Shown: positions 33,598 through 42,504 of the stretch, in pieces | How positions within the stretch are numbered: the stretch's first letter is position 1 | How the letters are laid out: each line of letters opens with the position of its first letter | Made by a program: the position numbers and the translations under genes | Origin: Pseudomonas sp. TH15 | GTDB taxonomy: Bacteria > Pseudomonadota > Gammaproteobacteria > Pseudomonadales > Pseudomonadaceae | DNA length: 64,000 nucleotides | Direction of reading: 5' to 3' | Assembly: GCF_016651105.1 (NCBI RefSeq) | Contig: NZ_JAEKEL010000001.1 | Span: forward strand, 124,001 to 188,000 | Notes under the pieces: model-generated | The model's database searches: none | Told to the model about the DNA's origin: nothing | The model's input: only the letters and a program-made list of their open reading frames with translations

Positions 33598-36117
33598 TCA
33601 GGTGCCGCGCGGTTTAGCCCGCGCGGTGGCTTCGGCCACCAACGGATCATCCGGCCAGTAATGCTTCGGATAACGCCCCTTCAAATCCTTCTTCACCTCG
33701 GCATAGGTGCTGCGCCAGAAGTTGGCCAGGTCCTGGGTGACCTGCACCGGCCGCCGCGCCGGGGATAACAGATGCAGTTTGACCACCTGCCGGCCGCCAG
33801 CGATGCGCGGGGTTTCGGCCAGGCCGAACAGTTCCTGCAAACGCACCGCCAGAATCGGTGGATGCTCGCTGTAATCCAGCCGAATCGATGAACCGGACGG
33901 TACGCTCAGATGATGCGGCGCCAGCTCATCGAGCCGTTGCGGCAATGGCCACGGCAATTGGTTATGGACGATGCTCGACAGGTCGAGATTGCCGAAGTGA
34001 CTGAGCCGCGAGACCTTGCCCAGGTACGGCATCAACCAGTGTTCAAGGTTCTTGAGCAACGCGGCGTCGCTGACATCCGGCCATTCGCTCTCACCTTTAC
34101 TGCCCAGGTCCAACTGCCGCAACAACGCCACCCGCGCCTGCCACTGACGCAGCTCCGGGGTCCACGGCAACAGTTCCAGACCTTTGCGCCGCACCAGATT
34201 GACCAACGCCTGGCTGCGGGCGGTTTCGTCGAGGCCGGTCAAGGGCTCGCGACTGAGGATCAACTCGCCGACCTTGCGCTGACGCTCGGCCCGCAACACG
34301 CCTTCGCGCTCGTCCCAATCCAGTTGATCGACGCAGCGTACTTGCTCGGCCAGGACTGAATCGAACAACGCCGGATCGAAATCCGCCGCCAGGTATATTC
34401 GCTCTTCACGCTGGCCCTGACGGCTGCCCAGATCGGCGATCACCAGCCAAGGCTGTTTCATCAAACTGTCGGCCTCGGCGAACAACGCCGCCCGGCCATT
34501 GGCCAGACGATATTCCGCGCCACCGGGCCGCCGCTGTTGCGCGACTCGATCCGGATAAGCCAGCGCCAACAGCGCACCGAGCCAACGCGGGTGATCGGGA
34601 TCGCTGACCAGCTCCGACGCTTTGCCGCGCAAGTAGCCGCGATACTGCCGTGCGAGTTGCCGGGCTCGTTGCACACCGCCCTGAGCACCGCGTGCGGCTC
34701 GTTCTTCGCCGGATAACAGCACCAATCGGCTGTGCAGATCCGCCCCGGCGCCGCGCAAGATATCCCGCTCGCCGAGCAGGGCCGCGACATCGCAAGCCAT
34801 GTCGGCCAGCCCTAGCGCCTGACCGCGCAACAGCAAATGCCCGATCCGTGGATGCGCCGGCAGTTCGGCCATGGCCTGGCCGTGTCGGGTCAGCGCTTCG
34901 CCGTCGAGTGCGCCGAGGCGCTCCAGCAGATCCTGAGCCTGTGCATAAGCCGCTGCCGGCGGCACGTCGAGCCACACCAATTGCCCAGGCTTTACGCCCC
35001 AACGCCCCAATTGCAAGGCCAGGCCGGCAAGGTCTGCCGAGAGAATTTCCGCACTGGCGTAGGCCGCCAGTTGTTCATGCTGATCCTGCGACCACAGGCG
35101 ATAACACACGCCCGGCTCCAACCGCCCGGCCCGGCCGGCGCGCTGAGTGGCGCTGGCGCGGGAGATGCGCTGGGTGTCGAGGCGAGTCATGCCGCTGCCG
35201 GGGTCGAAACGCGGGACCCGCGCCAACCCGGCATCGATGACGACGCGCACGCCGTCGATGGTCAGGCTGGTCTCGGCGATGTTGGTGGCCAGCACCACTT
35301 TGCGAAAGCCTGCAGGTGCCGGATCAATCGCGGCGCGTTGCGCGGCCAGATCGAGTTCACCGTGCAACGGACAAAGCAAAATCTGCGTGCTCGCACCCAA
35401 GGCATCCGCCAACTGTTGATGCACCCGACGGATTTCCGCCTGCCCCGGCAAGAACACCAGCACGCTGCCGGTTTCGTCATTCAAGGCTTCGAGGATGGTT
35501 TGCACCAGACGCGGCTCGATGAATTCACCGGGCTGGAACGGCCGGCCCCAGTGCATCACCACCGGATACATCCGGCCTTCGCTGCGCAGGATCGGCGCGT
35601 CATCGAGCAACCCGGCCAGGCGTTCGCCTTCCAGCGTCGCGGACATCAAGAGGATTTTCAGCGGCTGGTCTTCGCGAAACAGCTCCCGGCCATTAAGACT
35701 CAGGGCCAGTGCGAGATCAGCGTCGAGGCTGCGCTCGTGGAATTCATCGAAGATCAGCAAACCGACGCCATCCAGCGCCGGATCATCCTGCAAGCGCCGG
35801 GTGAGAATGCCTTCGGTGACCACTTCGATCCGGGTATTGGGGCCGACTTTGCTGTCGAGGCGAATGCGATAGCCAACAGTTTCCCCGACCTTCTCGCCCA
35901 ACTCACTGGCCAGGCGCTCCGCCGCTGCCCGCGCCGCCAGCCGGCGCGGTTCGAGCATCAGAATGGTCTGCCCGGCCAGCCACGGCTCGTGGAGCAAGGC
36001 CAACGGCACGCGGGTGGTTTTACCGGCGCCGGGCGGTGCTTCGAGCACGGCTTCATGGCGTGTCGCCAAGGCTTCACGCAGGGCGGGTAAAACTTCATCA
36101 ATCGGCAAAGAAATCAT
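33598..36117 (-). CDS. hrpB: ATP-dependent helicase HrpB
   Basis: An 839-residue DExH-box helicase with the full HrpB layout. Walker A is APPGAGKTTRVPLALL, the DExH motif is IFDEFHERSLDADLAL, SATLEGERLAGLL is motif III, and TNIAETSLTIDGVRVVIDAG and QRAGRAGRLEPGVCYRLW are motifs V and VI. The C-terminal HrpB domain follows. The protein is a predicted RNA helicase with a poorly defined role. The start MISLPIDEVLPALREAL is standard. Length agrees with the family. Confidence 0.95.
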   Translation of the reverse strand: MISLPIDEVLPALREALATRHEAVLEAPPGAGKTTRVPLALLHEPWLAGQTILMLEPRRLAARAAAERLASELGEKVGETVGYRIRLDSKVGPNTRIEVVTEGILTRRLQDDPALDGVGLLIFDEFHERSLDADLALALSLNGRELFREDQPLKILLMSATLEGERLAGLLDDAPILRSEGRMYPVVMHWGRPFQPGEFIEPRLVQTILEALNDETGSVLVFLPGQAEIRRVHQQLADALGASTQILLCPLHGELDLAAQRAAIDPAPAGFRKVVLATNIAETSLTIDGVRVVIDAGLARVPRFDPGSGMTRLDTQRISRASATQRAGRAGRLEPGVCYRLWSQDQHEQLAAYASAEILSADLAGLALQLGRWGVKPGQLVWLDVPPAAAYAQAQDLLERLGALDGEALTRHGQAMAELPAHPRIGHLLLRGQALGLADMACDVAALLGERDILRGAGADLHSRLVLLSGEERAARGAQGGVQRARQLARQYRGYLRGKASELVSDPDHPRWLGALLALAYPDRVAQQRRPGGAEYRLANGRAALFAEADSLMKQPWLVIADLGSRQGQREERIYLAADFDPALFDSVLAEQVRCVDQLDWDEREGVLRAERQRKVGELILSREPLTGLDETARSQALVNLVRRKGLELLPWTPELRQWQARVALLRQLDLGSKGESEWPDVSDAALLKNLEHWLMPYLGKVSRLSHFGNLDLSSIVHNQLPWPLPQRLDELAPHHLSVPSGSSIRLDYSEHPPILAVRLQELFGLAETPRIAGGRQVVKLHLLSPARRPVQVTQDLANFWRSTYAEVKKDLKGRYPKHYWPDDPLVAEATARAKPRGT

Positions 36118-36226
36118 GCTGGCTCCAAAACAGAGGGCCGAGTATAACGGCGAACTGCCAGGCGTTTGTCGCGGTCTTAATTCATAACAACGACGCTTCG
36201 TTTCTAGATGACTCAGGAGATTTCAT

Positions 36227-36646
36227 ATGCGTATCCCCTTTCGCCTGATTGGCGGTGTACTGGTCGCCACCCTGCTGACCCAGGTGACCGCCTGCGGTTC
36301 GATTTTCTACCCTGACCGTCGTGGTCAGATCGACGGCAAAGTCGACCCGGCCATCGCCGTCCTCGATGCCGTGGGTTTGCTGTTCTACATCATCCCCGGC
36401 CTGGTCGCGTTTGCCGTGGACTTCGCCACTGGCGCGATTTACTTCGAGCCGGGCAAGACCGCTCAAGTGGCGCCGGAAAAACTCAAGGAAGCGATTGGTG
36501 CTGACGGCAAGGTCGATAACCACAAGTTGCAGACCATTCTCGAAACTGAACTGGGCCGCAGCTTCCCGCTGGACGATCCACGCCTGATCCAACACAAGGG
36601 CAGCACCCAGCAACTGGCCATGTTCGGCCTGCAACCTGCCGCGTAA
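36227..36646 (+). CDS. Small lipoprotein of unknown function
   Basis: A 139-residue protein with a lipoprotein signal peptide; the lipobox is VTACGS, so the mature protein starts at Cys23. Residues 42-68 are hydrophobic (VLDAVGLLFYIIPGLVAFAV), which suggests close membrane contact. I remember relatives in pseudomonads under the misleading name polyribonucleotide nucleotidyltransferase; nothing here supports that. AGGAG lies before the ATG. It is followed 30 bases later by fieF, perhaps on one transcript. Confidence 0.78.
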   Translation: MRIPFRLIGGVLVATLLTQVTACGSIFYPDRRGQIDGKVDPAIAVLDAVGLLFYIIPGLVAFAVDFATGAIYFEPGKTAQVAPEKLKEAIGADGKVDNHKLQTILETELGRSFPLDDPRLIQHKGSTQQLAMFGLQPAA

Positions 36647-36675
36647 CCCGTGCACTTAAAGGAAAAGCCGTTCCC

Positions 36676-37584
36676 ATGACCACCAGCCTTGAACATGCTC
36701 GCCTGCTGCGGTTGGCGACCCGCGCCTCCGTGGCTGTCGCCTGTACGCTGATTGTTGCCAAAGGCATTGCCTGGTGGCTGAGCGGTTCGGTGAGCATGCT
36801 CGCCGGGCTGACCGACTCGGCGCTCGACGGCATCACCTCGCTGCTCAACTTGCTGGCGGTGCATTACGCCCTGCGCCCGGCCGATGACGATCATCGTTAC
36901 GGCCACGGCAAGGCCGAATCGCTGTCGGGCATGGCCCAGGCGCTGTTTATTGGTGGCAGTGCGGTGTTGATTGCATTGCAGGCGATTGATCGGCTCAAGC
37001 ATCCGGAACCGGTCGGCGCACCGTGGCTCAGCATCGGGGTGATCGTCTTTTCCCTCGCGCTGACCCTGGCGTTGCTGATGCTGCAACATCGGGTAATCAA
37101 GGAAACCGGCTCCAACGCTGTGCGCGCTGACTCCCTGCATTACCGGTCGGACATGATGCTCAACGGCAGCATTCTGGTGGCACTGGTGCTGGCCGGGTTC
37201 GGCTGGAATCAACTGGATGCCTGGTTTGGCCTGGGGATTGCCGGGTACATCCTCTGGAGTGCGGTGCAGATCGCCCGGGAAAGTTTTGCGGTGCTGATGG
37301 ATGAAGAGCTGCCGACGGATGTCAGCCAGCACATGCTTGAACTGGCTTGCGGGGTACCGGGTGTTTTGGGAGCGCATGACCTGCGCACGCGGATTTCCGG
37401 CAATCACTGGTTTGTGCAACTGCACCTGGAACTGCCGGGAGAGCTGACCCTGTCAGTCGCCCACGGCATCAGCGATCAAGCCGCCGATGCGATTCACGCC
37501 GCTTACCCGCGAGCCGAAGTGCTGGTGCACGCCGACCCGATAAAAGCAGCTACAAGCCGCGAGCCTCAAGCTTCAATCCTGTAG
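36676..37584 (+). CDS. fieF: Cation diffusion facilitator, FieF type
   Basis: A 302-residue metal/proton antiporter exporting Zn(II), Fe(II) or similar ions. Site A residues are all present: Asp47 and Asp51 (LTDSALDG), His155 and Asp159 (LHYRSDM). Site B region reads DDDHRYGHGKAE (His73, His77). Six membrane segments and a cytoplasmic C-terminal domain fit. The last ten or so residues are encoded inside a repeat element that also supplies the stop codon, so the natural C-terminus may have been shifted by the insertion. Confidence 0.88.
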   Translation: MTTSLEHARLLRLATRASVAVACTLIVAKGIAWWLSGSVSMLAGLTDSALDGITSLLNLLAVHYALRPADDDHRYGHGKAESLSGMAQALFIGGSAVLIALQAIDRLKHPEPVGAPWLSIGVIVFSLALTLALLMLQHRVIKETGSNAVRADSLHYRSDMMLNGSILVALVLAGFGWNQLDAWFGLGIAGYILWSAVQIARESFAVLMDEELPTDVSQHMLELACGVPGVLGAHDLRTRISGNHWFVQLHLELPGELTLSVAHGISDQAADAIHAAYPRAEVLVHADPIKAATSREPQASIL

Positions 37585-37608
37585 CTCGAAGCTTGCAGCT
37601 CGCCGCTG
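37546..37608. repeat. Repeat of the GCAGCTTG family overlapping the fieF end
   Basis: GCAGCTACAAGC and CAAGCTTC are mirrored by AGCTCGAAGCTTGCAGC across a short centre. It is related to the inverted repeat at 26211-26258. It reaches the stop of the convergent DUF6515 gene and overlaps the last fieF codons. Confidence 0.7.
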
Positions 37609-38727
37609 CTAGTACTGGACTTGATAACCGCGACTGCTCAGGCAATTGCCCTGCGCCTGGCGATACGCCTGAACCACTTCGGGCGCCGGTTGATAGGTCG
37701 CGGTGCGCGGGTCGAAGCCGCTTTGCTGCACCGCGTACTGATAGCACTGGTAACCGTCCTGCTGCACTTGCTCCGGCGACTGACCGTTGGCTGGATACGC
37801 CTCGACGTCATAACCCGGGGATTGCGGTTGCGGTTGTTGCTGCACTGGCGGTTCGACCACGACATAATCCTGGGTACTTTCTTCGTAGGCGTAGTAAGAA
37901 CCCGCCGCGAGGAACAGCAGCGCCCCGCCGATCCAGACTTCACGGGCGTAATCGGGCATGTAGTGCACACGAATCCCGCGAGGCGGCTGCACCACCACAT
38001 AACGCGGACCTTGCGGGCGATACCAGTAGCCGCCAGAGAAGAAGTAATCCTGGCCACGGTAAGGCACGCGGAAGTTACGATCCGGGAAGCGGTCGATCAT
38101 ATGACCAGGACGATACTGCGGTCCTGGCCCCCAGCCATTACCGTGCCCATCCGGGCGCCCCGGCCAATGATTGTCGTTTGGGCGATTGTTGGTCTGCCAA
38201 TGCTGGTTGTTGTAGCCGTTTTGCGGACGCTCGTCGCGGTAGTAACCCTGACGCGGTTCCTGGGTCTGGCGCACGGCATCGGGGCGCGGCTGAATCGGCA
38301 GGCTGTTGGCCGGCGGTGGCGGTTGGCGCACCGGATTGGGGTTGTAGGCAGGCCGGTTCTGGTCGTGGTTTTGCCACTGACCATTGTTATTGTGCGGCTG
38401 CCCGTTGTGTTCGAACTGTCGGCTGTTCTCACCCCGAATGACTTCGTTGTTCTGCGGCCGCGGCTGATTCTGCTGCGGAACGTTTTGCGGATGCGGCTGA
38501 TTATTCTGTTGCGGGGTGTTCTGCGGGCGTGGCTGATTTTGCGGCACATTGTTCTGCGGGCGCGGCTGATTACTGCCGCCATGTTCCTGATTATTGTTGC
38601 CCTGATGCTGCGGGCCATGCTGCCCACCGTTGGGGCTGCGGCTCTCGGGGTCATCGGCGAGCGATTGCGCAGTGACACTTACACACAGCAAACCAACACC
38701 GGCCAAACGCCAGATGTGCGACTTCAT
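37609..38727 (-). CDS. Exported Asn/Gln/Pro-rich protein, DUF6515-like
   Basis: A 372-residue protein with a signal peptide (MKSHIWRLAGVGLLCVSVTAQSLA shortened here to its pattern: basic start, hydrophobic core, AQSLA). Residues 27-190 are low-complexity, with repeated units such as QPRPQNN and PQQNN. A folded part with FSGGYWYRPQGPRYVVVQPP follows, then one hydrophobic helix (GALLFLAAGSYYAY), and a cysteine-containing C-terminus (DGYQCYQYAVQQSGFDP, CLSSRGYQVQY). AGGAAAAG precedes the ATG at 38727. DUF6515 is my best match from memory. The function is unknown; an envelope role is likely. Confidence 0.75.
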   Translation of the reverse strand: MKSHIWRLAGVGLLCVSVTAQSLADDPESRSPNGGQHGPQHQGNNNQEHGGSNQPRPQNNVPQNQPRPQNTPQQNNQPHPQNVPQQNQPRPQNNEVIRGENSRQFEHNGQPHNNNGQWQNHDQNRPAYNPNPVRQPPPPANSLPIQPRPDAVRQTQEPRQGYYRDERPQNGYNNQHWQTNNRPNDNHWPGRPDGHGNGWGPGPQYRPGHMIDRFPDRNFRVPYRGQDYFFSGGYWYRPQGPRYVVVQPPRGIRVHYMPDYAREVWIGGALLFLAAGSYYAYEESTQDYVVVEPPVQQQPQPQSPGYDVEAYPANGQSPEQVQQDGYQCYQYAVQQSGFDPRTATYQPAPEVVQAYRQAQGNCLSSRGYQVQY

Positions 38728-38825
38728 GCTTTTCCTCACTGCGGGTTAGGGCCTGTACGTAAGACTGAAAAACCACAGGCCGGTTCTGCGACAGGTTATC
38801 AGTCGCGCAACTTATTTCGCAGGCA

Positions 38826-38856
38826 ATAAAAAAGGGAGACCCGTCGGCCTCCCTTT
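38826..38856 (-). terminator. Intrinsic terminator on the minus strand
   Basis: On the minus strand AAAGGGAG (38856-38849) pairs with CTCCCTTT (38838-38831), followed by a run of T residues down to 38827. It lies upstream of the DUF6515 gene, so it cannot serve that gene. It must end a minus-strand transcript coming from the region before the second AsnC gene. Confidence 0.8.
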
Positions 38857-38898
38857 GAGAACTTCGTCCGTGCTCAACGCTTTTGACGTTGGCTCACC

Positions 38899-39069
38899 TC
38901 ACGCCGTCTTCTGGACAGTGTGTAGCTCGGAGGCCGGCACATCCCCGGTGGGGGTGGCGGCCGCGGCAGGCCTGATTGGGCGAGCCGTTGTGGACTGTTT
39001 GTCCGAGCAGTGATTCTGGTAATAAGAATAGGCTTGGGCCACCGGCAGGGGATTGCGAAGATTGCTCAA
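38899..39069 (-). CDS. Possible 56-residue ORF or small RNA divergent from AsnC
   Basis: A TTG-started frame (start at 39069) encodes MSNLRNPLPVAQAYSYYQN and onward to a stop at 38899, 43 bases before the minus-strand terminator. There is no convincing ribosome site, and I recognise no family. The terminator and the 415-base gap around it show that something is probably transcribed here; it may be a small peptide gene or a non-coding RNA. Confidence 0.3.
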   Translation of the reverse strand: MSNLRNPLPVAQAYSYYQNHCSDKQSTTARPIRPAAAATPTGDVPASELHTVQKTA

Positions 39070-39142
39070 ACAAACATCACTTGCGCAATTTTTAACCCTG
39101 GATAGATAATCTTCCGCAATAGTTATGACAAAGGCCTGATTG

Positions 39143-39622
39143 ATGAGCAAACTCGACCGATACGACCTGAGCATTTTGGCGGAACTGCAGCGTGACGCGC
39201 GCATCTCCAACCAGGAACTGGCCGAACGCATCGGCCTGTCGCCTTCACCGTGCTCGCGCCGGGTCAAACAGCTGGAAGACGACGGCTACATCTCCCGCCA
39301 GGTCGCCTTGCTGGACCGCAAGATGCTCGGCTTGAGTCTGACGGCCTATGTGTTGATCGGCATGGACCGCCACACGCCCGAGCGTTTTGAAAATTTCGAA
39401 GCGGCAATTCGGACGTTGCCGCAGGTGCTGGAATGCAGCCTGGTGACCGGGATGGATGCCGACTATCAGCTTAAGGTGGTGGTGCCGGACATGGACCACT
39501 ATCAGAAACTGCTGCTGGGGCATTTGACCCGGATTGAAGGCGTGACCAGTGTGCGGTCGAGTTTTGTGTTGAACCAGGTGTTGAACAGTACCGAGTTGCC
39601 GTTGACTCATTTGCGCAGCTGA
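39143..39622 (+). CDS. Lrp/AsnC family regulator
   Basis: A 159-residue regulator. It has the helix-turn-helix DLSILAELQRDARISNQELAE followed by IGLSPSPCSRRVKQLE, and the RAM domain with LECSLVTGMDADYQLKVVVPD. The ATG at 39143 is preceded by a TTG in frame, which is unlikely. No metabolic gene is directly divergent, only the possible small transcript at 38826-39069, which could be its target. The effector is unknown, amino acid by analogy. Confidence 0.9.
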   Translation: MSKLDRYDLSILAELQRDARISNQELAERIGLSPSPCSRRVKQLEDDGYISRQVALLDRKMLGLSLTAYVLIGMDRHTPERFENFEAAIRTLPQVLECSLVTGMDADYQLKVVVPDMDHYQKLLLGHLTRIEGVTSVRSSFVLNQVLNSTELPLTHLRS

Positions 39623-39630
39623 TCAAAAGC

Positions 39631-39808
39631 CCCCTCACCCCAGCCCTCTCCCGGAAGGAGAGGGAGCCGACCGCAGGGTCTGCCGCTATACGTTGACCTG
39701 AAAGATCGAGTCGATTATGGATCCACAACCGCTAAAACAGGTCGGCGGAGTTCATCAGCATCCCCGGTTCGGTCCCCTCTCACTCTGGGAGAGGGCTAGG
39801 GTGAGGGC
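39631..39808. repeat. Long-range inverted repeat, CCCTCACCC family
   Basis: CCCTCACCCCAGCCCTCTCCC at 39632-39652 (21 bases, one mismatch) is mirrored at 39787-39807, with about 134 bases between. A local GGGAGAGG/CCTCTCCC hairpin also occurs at the left arm. This is a known pseudomonad intergenic repeat type. The interior shows no gene. Confidence 0.8.
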
Positions 39809-39904
39809 AACAGCTCCGGATCAGACCCAGATCAATGCCACCCCCACACACCTTGGCGTATACTCGCCGCGCCCTTTTAGCCCCGCGCGCGTCGGAGAAA
39901 CCTA

Positions 39905-40111
39905 ATGGATCCAGCAGTATTCGAAGAGTGGATGATGACCGGACTGGTCACCATTCTGATCATTTTCATGGGTTTCATCGTCTGGGATCTGGCGAAAAAA
40001 TCCAAGGCCGGCAAATTCGGCACCTTCATTCTGTTCTTCGTGCTGGGCCTGGGGATTCTCGCGTTCATCATCAAAAGCGTGGTCATCGCCTACATCGAAA
40101 GCTCGTCATAA
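39905..40111 (+). CDS. DUF2788 small membrane protein
   Basis: A 68-residue protein with two membrane helices ([18 protein letters not shown] and [19 protein letters not shown]) and a short basic loop, KKSKAGKFG. It fits the DUF2788 family, whose role is unknown. GGAGAAACC is a good ribosome site. The last six bases overlap the end of the convergent rluE gene. Confidence 0.85.
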   Translation: MDPAVFEEWMMTGLVTILIIFMGFIVWDLAKKSKAGKFGTFILFFVLGLGILAFIIKSVVIAYIESSS

Positions 40112-40747
40112 ACGCGCTGGCACTTCCTTCCACTGGCCCTGATCGAGCCCTTCGATCGTCCAGTCGCCAATTTTGACTCGCACCAGGCGCAATGTCGGTA
40201 AGCCGACCGCAGCAGTCATGCGTCGTACCTGACGGTTGCGACCTTCACGAATCACCAACTCCAGCCAACTGGTCGGCACGCTTTTGCGAAAACGCACCGG
40301 CGGGTTGCGCGGCCACAGTGCTGGCTCTTCAAGCTGCCGCGCTTCGGCGGGCAAGGTCATGCCGTCGTTCAGCTCGACGCCATCGCGCAAGCGCTGCAAC
40401 TGCTCGGCGCTCGGCTCGCCTTCCACTTGCACCCAATAGGTCTTGGCCAGTTTGTGTTTCGGGTCGGCGATCCGCGCTTGAAGCTGGCCGTCGTTGGTCA
40501 GCAGCAGCAAACCTTCGCTGTCGCGGTCCAGCCGCCCGGCCGGGTAGATCCCCGGAATCTCGATGAAATCCTTGAGCGTCGCCCGCCCCTCGCCGTCGCT
40601 GAATTGCGTCAGCACATCGAACGGTTTATTGAACAGAATCAGTTTCGGCTCGGCCGGCGGCGCTTTGGCGACTCGGCGCGGGGCTGAAGTGGTTGGCGCA
40701 GGCTTCACGCCAGGACGGCGGGAAACGGGACGTTGAGGACGAGACAT
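40106..40747 (-). CDS. rluE: 23S rRNA pseudouridine synthase RluE
   Basis: A 213-residue RsuA-family pseudouridine synthase, which in E. coli modifies U2457 of 23S rRNA. The catalytic motif is [19 protein letters not shown] with the aspartate nucleophile. [23 protein letters not shown] is the conserved C-terminal motif. The S4 domain of RsuA/RluB is absent, as expected for RluE. The N-terminal 35 residues are Pro/Arg-rich and variable. The gene ends within the convergent DUF2788 gene. Confidence 0.9.
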   Translation of the reverse strand: MSRPQRPVSRRPGVKPAPTTSAPRRVAKAPPAEPKLILFNKPFDVLTQFSDGEGRATLKDFIEIPGIYPAGRLDRDSEGLLLLTNDGQLQARIADPKHKLAKTYWVQVEGEPSAEQLQRLRDGVELNDGMTLPAEARQLEEPALWPRNPPVRFRKSVPTSWLELVIREGRNRQVRRMTAAVGLPTLRLVRVKIGDWTIEGLDQGQWKEVPARL

Positions 40748-40822
40748 GGGGAAAGGAGCATCTAACGGTCAGGGCTCACTATGCTAGTGGCCTGACCGCC
40801 AAATGACCATGACAACTCTCTA

Positions 40823-42286
40823 TCAGCGGAACGGCGGCTCGTCGAAGCTGCGCAGTTTGCGCGAGTGCAACGAGTTGAGTTCGGTGCGCAACAAGTCCAC
40901 CGCCTCGATGCCGATTTTCAAGTGCTGGCTGACCGCGCGCTCATAGAAGGCGTTGGCCGAACCCGGCAGCTTGATTTCGCTGTGCAAAGGTTTGTCCGAG
41001 ACACAGAGCAACGTGCCATATGGCACCCGCAAACGATAACCTTGCGCGGCGATGGTGCCGCTTTCCATGTCCACCGCCACGGCGCGGGACAGGTTGATCA
41101 ACGGACGTTCCTGAGCCCAGCGCAGTTCCCAGTTACGGTCGTCGTAGGTCAGCACGGTGCCGGTGCGCAGGCGCTTTTTCAGCTCATCGCCCTTCTCACC
41201 AGTGATGTTGGCCGCCGCTTGCTGCAACGCCATCTGCACTTCAGCCAGGGCCGGGATCGGAATGTTCGGCGGCACAACCCGGTCGAGAATCCCGTCGCGG
41301 CGCATATAGGCGTGAGCCAGCACGTAGTCACCAATGGTCTGCGACTGACGCAAACCGCCGCAGTGGCCGATCATCAGCCAGCAATGCGGACGCAGCACCG
41401 CCAGGTGATCGGTGATGTTCTTGGCGTTGGACGGGCCGACGCCGATGTTCACCAGGGTCACACCGTGGCCATCGCTGGCGATCAGGTGATAGGCCGGCAT
41501 TTGGTATCGGTGCCAGACCACGCCCGCCGCAATCGCGGAGGCTTCGCCGTGGTCCATGCTCTTTTCAATGATCACGTTGCCCGGCAAGACCATGCGCACA
41601 AAACGCGGGTCGCTGCGCAACTGTTCCAGACCATGGACGATGAACTGATCGACGTAGCGGTGGTAGTTGGTCAGCAGAATCCAAGGCTGCACATGGCGCC
41701 AGTCGCTACCGGTGTAATGCACCAGTCGGCGTAGGGAGAAGTCCACCCGTGCCGCATCGAACAAGGCCAGCGGCAGCGGATCGGTGTTTTCCCAGTCGTA
41801 CAAGCCATCGGCGATGCCGTCGGTGGCGGCGGACAGGTCGGTACTCGGGAATACTCGCGCCAGCGTGGCAGCGGTGACGCCGGAACCGGCCAGCTCATCT
41901 CCCTGCTCGACCACGTACGGATACGGAATGTTCTGCTGACTGACGCCGACTTCGACCGTGACGGTGAAGTCGTGCATCAACGGCACCAGCTGTTCCAGCA
42001 GGTATTTACGGAACGCCGCAGGATGGGTGACGGTGACGCTGTAAGTCCCCGGCAACTGAACCTTGGCGTAGGCGCGAGTGGTCTGAGGGACTTCACCCTG
42101 GCAGAGGTAGGTCAAACGCAGTTCGGGATAACGAAACATCGCACGCTGTTCGGCGTCCGGTTCGACACGATCCTTGAGGTAACGCTTGAGCGCCTGGCTC
42201 AGCGCAGAAGTAGCCTGCTCATGCAGGGCGGCGAGCCGGTCAACGGCTTGTTCGGCGGTTTGAACAACAATAAACGCTTCGGTCAC
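40823..42286 (-). CDS. amn: AMP nucleosidase
   Basis: A 487-residue enzyme that splits AMP into adenine and ribose 5-phosphate. The N-terminal AMP nucleosidase-specific domain (to about residue 180) precedes a nucleoside phosphorylase fold with VTLVNIGVGPSNAKNITDHL, MIGHCGGLRQSQ and AVDMESGTIAAQGY, where the Asp/Glu pair contacts ribose. I chose a GTG start at 42286 because AGGAAG lies six bases upstream; an in-frame ATG 36 bases earlier lacks such a site. Confidence 0.93.
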   Translation of the reverse strand: MTEAFIVVQTAEQAVDRLAALHEQATSALSQALKRYLKDRVEPDAEQRAMFRYPELRLTYLCQGEVPQTTRAYAKVQLPGTYSVTVTHPAAFRKYLLEQLVPLMHDFTVTVEVGVSQQNIPYPYVVEQGDELAGSGVTAATLARVFPSTDLSAATDGIADGLYDWENTDPLPLALFDAARVDFSLRRLVHYTGSDWRHVQPWILLTNYHRYVDQFIVHGLEQLRSDPRFVRMVLPGNVIIEKSMDHGEASAIAAGVVWHRYQMPAYHLIASDGHGVTLVNIGVGPSNAKNITDHLAVLRPHCWLMIGHCGGLRQSQTIGDYVLAHAYMRRDGILDRVVPPNIPIPALAEVQMALQQAAANITGEKGDELKKRLRTGTVLTYDDRNWELRWAQERPLINLSRAVAVDMESGTIAAQGYRLRVPYGTLLCVSDKPLHSEIKLPGSANAFYERAVSQHLKIGIEAVDLLRTELNSLHSRKLRSFDEPPFR

Positions 42287-42393
42287 GATCAGCTTCCTGT
42301 GTTCTGACTTGCAGACCTTCATCTTGCCTGCATCGTCGCGTCACGGGAACAGTGGCGTTGTGGCGGTACCTAAATCTTTAAATCAATGAAGAT

Positions 42394-42492
42394 CCCCTGT
42401 GGGAGCGGGCTTGCTCGCGAATGCGGTGGGTCATTCAATATCTATGCTGACTGACACTCCGTCTTCGCGAGCAAGCCCGCTCCCACATGGGG
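42394..42492. repeat. REPIN element with TGACTGAC spacer
   Basis: CCCCTGTGGGAGCGGGCTTG and CAAGCCCGCTCCCACATGGG form long imperfect arms around a centre containing TGACTGAC. It lies between the amn start and the AidB-like gene stop. Confidence 0.88.
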
Positions 42493-42504
42493 ATTTGTGG
42501 TGGG

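Noticed and set aside
36227..36646. Annotation of the small lipoprotein as polyribonucleotide nucleotidyltransferase
   Set aside because: The protein is 139 residues with a lipobox and no RNase PH, KH or S1 domain.
37621..38829. A 402-codon plus-strand frame opposite the DUF6515 gene
   Set aside because: The minus-strand product has a signal peptide, ribosome site and recognisable C-terminal pattern; the plus frame is an Arg/Leu-rich shadow.
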